A model generated the notes under the pieces. It was not told where the DNA came from. It saw nothing but the letters and a program-made list of their open reading frames with translations, and did no database searches. A stretch of 22,092 bases of DNA, taken from contig CAZQTW010000088.1 of assembly GCA_964596165.1 (NCBI GenBank), positions 1-22,092 of the forward strand. Reading direction: 5' to 3'. The position numbers and the translations under genes are program-made. This stretch comes from CAYUQT01 sp964596165 (GTDB lineage: Bacteria > Planctomycetota > Phycisphaerae > UBA1845 > JAFGLZ01). Below are positions 1-5,654 of the stretch, piece by piece (the stretch's first letter is position 1; each line of letters opens with the position of its first letter).

Positions 1-46
1 CTACCTCAGAGGAACCTCTCACACGCCGATTCCCATTAACCCCGAG

Positions 47-1717
47 TTATACAATCTTGCCCTGCAGTTCATTGGCGGTAATCCACTCCTTCCCGACGCT
101 TGTCGTGACTCCGGAACCCGCCGTGCCCAGATCTACGCGATCTGCTGGATCAGTGGTGACGCCCCCCAACAACATGCCGGCAAAGGGCCTGCCGTTGCGA
201 TCATAGTAATCACCTGCAGCAATCGGGGCACCGGCACCGTGGGTCAAGACAACAACGATGTCGTGCTGGTTGCACAGAGTAATGAACTTCTGCTCATTCG
301 GACGGTAAAAGACCTGTGAGTTGTGCCCCGCCACATTGAGGGCTGCCGAAAGCCCATACTCGCTGGTTAGTTCACACATCATAAGACCACGCATCTTCCA
401 CCCCAAGTCGCCTGTAACAATCGCAATGTTCCTTGGGCTCGTTGTCTTGGACACGTCCCATTCATCCGTCATGCTATAAAGAAGGCCAACTCCACCGATT
501 AGCCCAAACCCTGTAAAGCCTATTGTGGCCATAGCTGTCTGAAACGCCGTGAGACCACCCTCGATCCCCGCGACCCACCCTGCCACGCCAAACAAGCCAC
601 CACCCGCAAGAGCCCCCAATAGTGCACCTTCCCAACCGCCAATCATGTACCCAACAAAACCGCCTGCCGCAATCCCTGCAGCAGCCATGAAGCCTACAAA
701 CTCCCCGCTCGGATCCACCCCGTTCACCCCATCGGCGTGGCAATACAAGTACTTGTGCAGGCTCTGCGGGTCGTCGAGGTTGCCGGCGAAGGGGTCGAGT
801 CTATTGAAGCGGCCGGTCGCCGGGTCGTAGTAGCGTGCCCGGAGGTACTGGAGCCCCGTCAGGGCGTCGGTCTGCTCGCCGCTGTAGAGGAGCGAGGTCA
901 GGGCGGCGGCCAGGTCGAGCCGGACGCCAAAGGCGTCGTAGCGGAAGATCTGGGCCACGCCGGCGGAGTGGATGACCTGGCCGATCGCGTCCAGGAGCGC
1001 TCGCGTCGAGCCGTGGCCGTCGTAGAGGAGATAGACCGTCGAGCCGTCGACCAGCGCCACGGACTGCTGGGCGATCACGTCGTGGCCGAGCGTGTACGTC
1101 TTCGTGACCTCGCCGGCGGCGTTCTTCTCCTCCAGGACCTGCGAGTAGCCGGTCGGGTTCTGCGGGTCGTTGAGATAGACCGTTTCGACGCCGTCTTCCG
1201 CCTGGCTCACGCGAACGCCGTCGGCGTCATACGCATACTCGGTAACGACGGCCGCACCTTCGCCATCCCCGTCAGCATCAACGCTCGACTGCGACATCCG
1301 GCCTTGCAGGTTGTAGGCGTAGCCCGTCTCAGACGTCTTCGGCCCAGCCGGCTCGGTGAGGATGCCGTCATAGGTGGTCTTGCTCGTCTGTTGGGTGCCA
1401 TCGTATCCATAGAAGCTGGTCGAATCCGCGTCGGCGGCCGTGAGATCGTCCTTCTGCTCACGCAACAGCCGGTCGTTGGCGTCGTAGACGTATTCGGTCG
1501 CCTCGTCGAGCCCGGCCGAGCCGAGCCGGTCGACCGACTTCGCCAGCCGGTTGCCGACCAGGTCGAGCACGTAGTCGGCCACGAAGTCGTCGTCGCTGGC
1601 CGTGGTCGGGTCGAGGTCGTAGATCTCGCGGGTGAGCCGGCCGAGATTGTCGTAGAGCCAGTCGATCCGGGTTTCCTTGGTCGTTTGGCTGACCGGGTCG
1701 TACTGTTTCTCTGTCAC
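47..1717 (-). CDS. Orphan Rhs module 3 with truncated CHAT-like tip
   Basis: 556 residues from GTG 1717. Rhs similarity extends upstream of this start (FDYDILANGRRSG at about 1719-1760) and is closed by TAA near 1771. The 5' YD part is closest to the giant gene (ETVYLNDPQNPTGYSQVLEE, DVIAQQSVALVDGSTV), whereas the core is identical to module 2. The tip after DPSGE has a Gly-rich hydrophobic stretch, then a domain homologous to the module 2 tip: PRNIAIVTGDLG, IVVVLTHGAG with His493, and KEWITANELQGKI. The frame stops at 47-49, two to three residues after homology ends and before the strand carrying the predicted catalytic Cys. As read, the tip lacks half of its active site and is probably inactive. 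Only 46 bp of downstream sequence are available, so its partner gene cannot be judged. Confidence 0.8.
   Translation of the reverse strand: MTEKQYDPVSQTTKETRIDWLYDNLGRLTREIYDLDPTTASDDDFVADYVLDLVGNRLAKSVDRLGSAGLDEATEYVYDANDRLLREQKDDLTAADADSTSFYGYDGTQQTSKTTYDGILTEPAGPKTSETGYAYNLQGRMSQSSVDADGDGEGAAVVTEYAYDADGVRVSQAEDGVETVYLNDPQNPTGYSQVLEEKNAAGEVTKTYTLGHDVIAQQSVALVDGSTVYLLYDGHGSTRALLDAIGQVIHSAGVAQIFRYDAFGVRLDLAAALTSLLYSGEQTDALTGLQYLRARYYDPATGRFNRLDPFAGNLDDPQSLHKYLYCHADGVNGVDPSGEFVGFMAAAGIAAGGFVGYMIGGWEGALLGALAGGGLFGVAGWVAGIEGGLTAFQTAMATIGFTGFGLIGGVGLLYSMTDEWDVSKTTSPRNIAIVTGDLGWKMRGLMMCELTSEYGLSAALNVAGHNSQVFYRPNEQKFITLCNQHDIVVVLTHGAGAPIAAGDYYDRNGRPFAGMLLGGVTTDPADRVDLGTAGSGVTTSVGKEWITANELQGKIV
738..1037 (-). 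repeat. Exact 300-bp Rhs core duplicate (module 3 copy)
   Basis: Base-for-base identical to 3438-3737, offset exactly 2,700 bp. It encodes the Rhs core up to the residues just before DPSGE. The perfect match ends at single-base differences (737/3437 and 1038/3738) in otherwise diverged surroundings, as expected after recent gene conversion or recombination. Confidence 0.95.
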
Positions 1718-1818
1718 GCCCGAGCGGCGACCGTTGGCCAGGATGTCGTAGTCGAACTGGGGCAGAAGCGCTTATCAGCCGCCCTGCTGCCAACGGAGTT
1801 CCGATTGTCAAAGGCCAA
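1714..1818 (-). other. Possible 34-codon leader ORF overlapping the module 3 start
   Basis: From the TTG inside the border element an open frame of 34 codons (starting LAFDNRN) runs through the 5' Rhs remnant in a different frame. It ends with TGA in a GTGA overlap with the GTG start of module 3. It begins like module 2 but is out of frame with the Rhs sequence. It is either a coupled leader or the mark of a small frameshifting indel in a former module-2-like start. Confidence 0.35.
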
Positions 1819-1832
1819 GCTTCCTCAGCCGG
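1798..1832 (-). other. 35-bp module border element (module 3 copy)
   Basis: 32 of 35 bases match 4325-4359. On the minus strand it again places TGA, GAGG and a TTG codon (1816-1818) in the same order, followed by CTTTGACAATCGGAAC. Here it lies about 25 bp before Rhs homology resumes, not directly at it. Confidence 0.65.
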
Positions 1833-2022
1833 CACGCTGTGCGGATGGCCCGGGCGGCGCGAAAGCACGTCCGGGAGCAGAAATCAGGAGACTCGCAGGC
1901 GGCTGGTGGAACGGTGCCCGGCCCGAAGCCCCTGGTCCAAAAATGAGCTGCGAACACGCGGCTTCTCCTGCATCTGCTCATGGTGCGCTGAAATCAGCGC
2001 TATCGCACCCCCGCCACAACGT
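1833..2022. other. Non-coding gap before module 3, with a small inverted repeat
   Basis: Together with 1718-1832 this makes a 305-bp stretch between the module 2 partner and module 3. I see no convincing gene here. A perfect 7-bp inverted repeat (GCGCTGA-AA-TCAGCGC) lies at 1985-2000, 23 bp beyond the preceding stop codon, but no T-run follows on either strand, so it is not a standard intrinsic terminator. Confidence 0.5.
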
Positions 2023-2406
2023 TCAGGCCTCTCTCGAACCCCGGCGTCTTCCTTCGTGCCGCACTCCCAGGCAGTACGCACCTATTCCCAGCAGCCCGAA
2101 AGGCAATGACGCAAGATACACCGCGCCGGGGTTGACCAAGTCAAAGAGACCGAGGATGCCTCCACGAACAGTAAACGATGAAGGTATCCCGCCCCAGGCA
2201 ATGATACCTGTCCACAGCAAAGCAAGCAACTGATATGTGACGATGATTCCAACAATCGCCGAGAAATGGTCCTGCAGTTTTCGTTTCACAGAGTTGCTGC
2301 TCACGGGCGAGCTCGCATCATTGGCTAAGGGTGGGCAACCGCCGGAATCACCCGACGCACTTCCAGAGGACCGCTCGGCCCGGACAGTATTGCGCTCGTC
2401 GGTCAT
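2023..2406 (-). CDS. Small membrane protein, candidate immunity to the CHAT-like tip
   Basis: 127 residues from ATG 2406, 94 bp after the module 2 stop, with a strong GGGAGGTGA site. Residues 1-45 are polar, Ser/Pro/Asn-rich and likely disordered. Two hydrophobic helices follow (about 48-70 and 84-110), and the basic C-terminus (RHEGRRRGSREA) suggests a cytoplasmic end. No family was recognised. Position directly after a distinct toxin tip is the basis for calling it an immunity protein. Membrane location would fit either protection against an effector entering through the membrane or protection of a membrane substrate; the sequence does not decide. Confidence 0.8.
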   Translation of the reverse strand: MTDERNTVRAERSSGSASGDSGGCPPLANDASSPVSSNSVKRKLQDHFSAIVGIIVTYQLLALLWTGIIAWGGIPSSFTVRGGILGLFDLVNPGAVYLASLPFGLLGIGAYCLGVRHEGRRRGSREA

Positions 2407-2410
2407 CAGT

Positions 2411-2419
2411 TCACCTCCC
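2411..2419 (-). promoter_or_regulatory. Strong Shine-Dalgarno site for the module 2 partner
   Basis: GGGAGGTGA lies 4 nt upstream of ATG 2406, the best ribosome-binding sequence noticed in the window. It suggests that this partner is translated independently and well, in contrast to the weak TTG/GTG starts of the Rhs modules. Confidence 0.75.
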
Positions 2420-2500
2420 GTGAATTGTCAGCCTTCCCGTTCTCTGCGGCCGCCAACGACTCCGCATCTACAGCAGAGACACGCAAGCCAGAACTCCTCA

Positions 2501-4345
2501 TCACCTCGTGTAGTCAGGATTCTCCGGGTCAACCACAAGGCCCGACTTGTTCTTCCCGATCAGGTTGCTGGCAGCCGTTTTGTGGTCAGTATTCACAAGA
2601 TCAACAACGTACTCGAACAGGTATTTCACTTCTGCCGCACCGACCAACTTCGACGCACTCACAAAATGCCGTGCATTTGCAGCATCGCCAAACCTGCTTG
2701 TCCGCCCGACTTCGCAACCTGCCACGACGAGTGTCAGATTCGGATTGTTGATCTTACCTGCGATCTCGTTCGCTGTGATCCAATCACGGCCGATCTTAAG
2801 AGGCGCACAAACGTTGTAGACCGTGCTATCCCGTGTGTCAAGGGTCTTTCCTCCCAGACGCACCGCACTGAAGGGGACCTTTCCTGAACGATCGTACAAT
2901 TGAGACTTCGTGCCAACTAGACCGGAACCGTGGGCAAGAACGAACACGATCTGGTTGTCGTTGCAGATCTGGATGAACTGCTGTTCGTCTGGGTTGTAAT
3001 GCGAACTGACGTTGTGACCTGCATTCGAAAGGGCTGACACGAAGGCTCCAACGGACATGTTCTCTGTCTCGAGTTCACCCGCCATAATCCGCCCGAGATC
3101 TCCAGAGACAATTGCGATGTTCTGGGGCGTTGTCGTTTGCTGGACAGCAAAGTCATCCGCACGGCTCTTCCACACGGAATAGGTTCCTACACCCAGAAAA
3201 CCAAGAGCAGCAGACACATACAGAGCCTTCGTGAGACCACCTACCATGGAAAGGTCCACGACGAATCCCAACCCAAGAGTTGCCCCGAAAAGCCCGCCAA
3301 AAATCGCTCCGTATATGGCGCCTTCCCAACCACCAAAGTACCCTCCAATAATTGCACCAAGACCCGCCCCAATAACGAGTCCTACTCCGACCGGCCAGAA
3401 CTCGCCAGTTGGATCAACCCCATTCACCCCGTCCGCATGGCAATACAAGTACTTGTGCAGGCTCTGCGGGTCGTCGAGGTTGCCGGCGAAGGGGTCGAGT
3501 CTATTGAAGCGGCCGGTCGCCGGGTCGTAGTAGCGTGCCCGGAGGTACTGGAGCCCCGTCAGGGCGTCGGTCTGCTCGCCGCTGTAGAGGAGCGAGGTCA
3601 GGGCGGCGGCCAGGTCGAGCCGGACGCCAAAGGCGTCGTAGCGGAAGATCTGGGCCACGCCGGCGGAGTGGATGACCTGGCCGATCGCGTCCAGGAGCGC
3701 TCGCGTCGAGCCGTGGCCGTCGTAGAGGAGATAGACCAGGCCGGTCGTCGCATCCCATTGCACAAGGACGTCGTGTCCAAGCGTGTACGACCGCTCCAGC
3801 TCGCCGGTCGCCCCGTCGCGCTCCTCAATAATCTGGGCGTAGCCGGTCGGGTTGTTGGCGTCGACCAGGTAGTCGGTCGCGGTCGTGCTATCTTCCGGAT
3901 CCGAGAGGTCGCCGTCGTCGTTGCCGTCGATCGCTTCAACGACGCCGACCCGGACGCCTGAGTCGTTGTACGCATACTGGCTCGCGCGGTCCACGTTGCC
4001 GTCCGCGTCGGTGTCCTCCTCGACGGTGGCCAGCCGGCCTTGCAGGTTGTACTGGTAGGTCGTCTCGGCCAGTTTCGTACCTGTGGCCGGGTCGGTGTCG
4101 TCGCCCTGCCAGAGGGTTTTGGCCGCCTGCTGGGTGCCGTCGCCGCCGAACAGGCCGCCCGGATCGGCGAGGTCGGCATTGGGCCCGTAGGCGTAGGCGG
4201 TGGTCTGGTCGATCATCTGGTCGGCGTTGCCGTCGAGCTTCTCCAGCAACAATCGGTCGTTGGCGTCGTAGACGTAGTCGATCGTCTCGTTGTAGGTCGG
4301 ATCGCCTACGAACGTCGGGTCGATGTTCCGATTGTCAAAGACCAA
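2501..4345 (-). CDS. Orphan Rhs module 2 with CHAT/caspase-like peptidase tip
   Basis: 614 residues from TTG 4345, with GAGG about 5 nt upstream. The first seven residues (LVFDNRN as codons) come from the border element, then Rhs homology starts at DPTFVGDPTYNE, further into the module than in modules 1 and 3. YD repeats and the core run to DPTGE (about 310). The tip opens with a Gly-rich hydrophobic stretch (about 312-375), then an alpha/beta domain: NIAIVSGDLG strand, IVFVLAHGSG with His472, WITANEIAGKI, and NLTLVVAGCEVG with Cys544. This order (strand, His-Gly, a lead-in helix, hydrophobic strand, Cys-x-x-Gly) is the clan CD signature seen in CHAT and caspase-like peptidases, comparable to LVVLSACETG. 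Later residues (ARHFVSASKLVGAAEV) also resemble the CHAT post-Cys region. A proteolytic effector is therefore predicted; the substrate is unknown. Confidence 0.87.
   Translation of the reverse strand: MVFDNRNIDPTFVGDPTYNETIDYVYDANDRLLLEKLDGNADQMIDQTTAYAYGPNADLADPGGLFGGDGTQQAAKTLWQGDDTDPATGTKLAETTYQYNLQGRLATVEEDTDADGNVDRASQYAYNDSGVRVGVVEAIDGNDDGDLSDPEDSTTATDYLVDANNPTGYAQIIEERDGATGELERSYTLGHDVLVQWDATTGLVYLLYDGHGSTRALLDAIGQVIHSAGVAQIFRYDAFGVRLDLAAALTSLLYSGEQTDALTGLQYLRARYYDPATGRFNRLDPFAGNLDDPQSLHKYLYCHADGVNGVDPTGEFWPVGVGLVIGAGLGAIIGGYFGGWEGAIYGAIFGGLFGATLGLGFVVDLSMVGGLTKALYVSAALGFLGVGTYSVWKSRADDFAVQQTTTPQNIAIVSGDLGRIMAGELETENMSVGAFVSALSNAGHNVSSHYNPDEQQFIQICNDNQIVFVLAHGSGLVGTKSQLYDRSGKVPFSAVRLGGKTLDTRDSTVYNVCAPLKIGRDWITANEIAGKINNPNLTLVVAGCEVGRTSRFGDAANARHFVSASKLVGAAEVKYLFEYVVDLVNTDHKTAASNLIGKNKSGLVVDPENPDYTR
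3438..3737 (-). repeat. Exact 300-bp Rhs core duplicate (module 2 copy)
   Basis: Identical base for base to 738-1037 by line-by-line comparison. It covers the conserved core from YLLYDGHGSTRALLD to about KYLYCHAD. Sequence diverges at once on both sides, and the main gene and module 1 copies of the core differ at many bases. Confidence 0.95.
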
Positions 4346-4359
4346 GTTGCCTCAGCCGG
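4325..4359 (-). other. 35-bp module border element (module 2 copy)
   Basis: Matches 1798-1832 at 32 of 35 positions by hand alignment. On the minus strand it runs CCGGC-TGA-GGCAAC-TTG-GTCTTTGAC-AATCGGAAC: a stop codon, a GAGG ribosome-site-like run, and the TTG used as start by module 2. Rhs homology begins immediately after it. It contains TTGACA, but no -10 box at suitable spacing was seen. Confidence 0.65.
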
Positions 4360-4417
4360 TGCGTCCGGCAGGCTGGTGACGTGTGATAGGGCGCGTGCAT
4401 GATCGCGAATCAAGAGG

Positions 4418-4918
4418 TCATGACAAGGATTGATCTCGCTTCGCTGCCAAATACCTGTTCACGTATAGGAGACAGGTGCTTGCAGCCAGAAGAACCCAAG
4501 TTAGTCTTTCTGAACGGATTCTGTCAAGATGGTCTCTGCACCATTGATCGACGAAGTCACGCGGCACGCCTCTGAGGTTGGCCGCCGCCACGATTCCCTT
4601 AGAGTAGCCCCTTTCCAGATAGAAGGTCAGCATCACAATTAGAAAGACGGACATGACAGCGCATGGGCCCGTCAGAAAGGACAGTCGCATCCAGACATTC
4701 CGTTCAAAGCGCCTATCAGAGAAGAGCGTGCCCCGCTTGTCCCGGAAGATCATGCCCTGATGGAGCACGCCAAGTCCGTACGCCACACACGCGACCAAGA
4801 GCGCCCACGATCCACTGGACAAGCGGAGTTGACGACCAGCCTCCCAGTATTTCCAAAAGAGCGCAACGAGTATCGCTGATTCGACGGCGCATCCGATACC
4901 TGCGATCCACCGCTTCAT
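4418..4918 (-). CDS. Small polytopic membrane protein, unpaired candidate immunity protein
   Basis: 166 residues from ATG 4918, with GGAAGG 7 nt upstream. About four hydrophobic segments are visible: residues 5-22, 35-55, 80-103 and 140-157. A charged stretch (DQWCRDHLDRIRSER) precedes the last one. It lies 91 bp after the exported protein gene and 72 bp before module 2, so it has no toxin tip directly upstream. It may be a second partner of module 1, or an immunity gene whose own toxin was lost. The segment VAYGLGVLHQG resembles GAYCLGVRHEG in the module 2 partner (7 of 11 identical), a hint of distant relationship only. No family was recognised. Confidence 0.8.
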   Translation of the reverse strand: MKRWIAGIGCAVESAILVALFWKYWEAGRQLRLSSGSWALLVACVAYGLGVLHQGMIFRDKRGTLFSDRRFERNVWMRLSFLTGPCAVMSVFLIVMLTFYLERGYSKGIVAAANLRGVPRDFVDQWCRDHLDRIRSERLTWVLLAASTCLLYVNRYLAAKRDQSLS

Positions 4919-4925
4919 GGCTACA

Positions 4926-4931
4926 CCTTCC
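4926..4931 (-). promoter_or_regulatory. Shine-Dalgarno site for the 166-residue membrane protein
   Basis: GGAAGG lies 7 nt upstream of ATG 4918. Confidence 0.6.
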
Positions 4932-5009
4932 GGTTCTCCTATGGTCGAAGGCAGGTGACTCCCATGTGGATGTTGAGAGTCACGACTTGACGAATGGTCA
5001 GGTTCTTAG

Positions 5010-5588
5010 TTAGTGCTCCCTCCTGTCCACGTTCTTCTTTGGTTCAATGCGGAACGTGGCAAAGTACTGCATGACAATTGGAGGCACCTCATCCATGTCT
5101 CTGTTGCCACAATACGCGAGTGTGTACCACGTTCGAGATCGCTCGAATATCAGGCGGTACGTGAAGTGCGGAGAGGCAAACACACGCTCTGAGTCCGGCA
5201 TTGTCTCCTCGTAATGCAGGCGTGCAGGATTGCCCTGAAACATAACCTGTTTCGATGCCTCAAGCAGTCTCGGATCAAGCTCTTCAGGCAGGCTCTCGTA
5301 CGCCAGGAGTCTTCCACACGGGAACTGTGAAGATGACGGTTCTGTCGAGCTCGCCTTGATGAGAGTATCGGTAGCTGTGGAACACCATGCCTCCGGAACC
5401 ACGAGGGAAAACCCACCGCCGCCGTTGACTCGGTGAAATTCATCAGGTGGAGACGTGGGTACGATTGAAGGCGCGCACCACAACGCATACAGCAGCCCAA
5501 TCATCGGCCACATGAGCCAGACAAGTGCCAAAATAACGGCGCACACAACAATGGGCCTCGCTGCTGAACGACGCGTCGTCAATCGCAT
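5010..5588 (-). CDS. Exported or membrane-anchored protein, candidate immunity to the lysozyme-like tip
   Basis: 192 residues from ATG 5588, preceded by GGGTGA at 5-nt spacing. An upstream in-frame GTG at 5648, 6 bp after the module 1 stop, would add 20 residues before the signal region and is less likely. A basic N-terminus (RLTTRRSAARP) is followed by one hydrophobic segment (about 12-35), giving a signal anchor or uncleaved signal peptide. The rest is soluble and periplasm-facing, with a two-layer alpha/beta look reminiscent of PsbP/DUF1795-type folds (FSLVVPEAW near the start, PPIVMQYFATFRIEP at the end); that fold assignment is weak. An exported partner fits a tip that attacks peptidoglycan, because the protein would meet the enzyme in the periplasm. 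No specific family was recognised. Confidence 0.82.
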   Translation of the reverse strand: MRLTTRRSAARPIVVCAVILALVWLMWPMIGLLYALWCAPSIVPTSPPDEFHRVNGGGGFSLVVPEAWCSTATDTLIKASSTEPSSSQFPCGRLLAYESLPEELDPRLLEASKQVMFQGNPARLHYEETMPDSERVFASPHFTYRLIFERSRTWYTLAYCGNRDMDEVPPIVMQYFATFRIEPKKNVDRREH

Positions 5589-5654
5589 CGCATTCACCCA
5601 TTTCTCGGTGCGGAATGAACCCCTTGAGCCTGAGGGTGCACTGCACACGTTGCC

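Noticed and set aside
1..46. Small palindrome AGAGGAACCTCT at 8-19 as an insertion-sequence end that truncated module 3
   Set aside because: Too short, with no matching inverted end or target duplication in the window; more left-hand sequence would be required.
1798..1832. TTGACA in the border element as a sigma-70 promoter
   Set aside because: No TATAAT-like box at 16-18 bp spacing was found in any of the three copies.
1985..2000. Inverted repeat GCGCTGAAATCAGCGC as an intrinsic terminator
   Set aside because: Short stem, tiny loop, and no T-run on either strand.
737..2233. Long plus-strand open frame (498 codons), and similar ones at 3137-3961, 6543-7826, 9804-11069, 13500-14867, 14979-16490 and 20373-21695
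   Set aside because: They lie antisense to the Rhs genes, recur at the same place opposite each homologous core, are Val/Arg-rich and domain-free, and follow from GC-rich codon bias.
5589..5648. Upstream GTG start at 5648 for the exported protein
   Set aside because: It would place 20 residues before the basic n-region of the signal; ATG 5588 with GGGTGA gives a normal signal-anchor layout. Not fully excluded.
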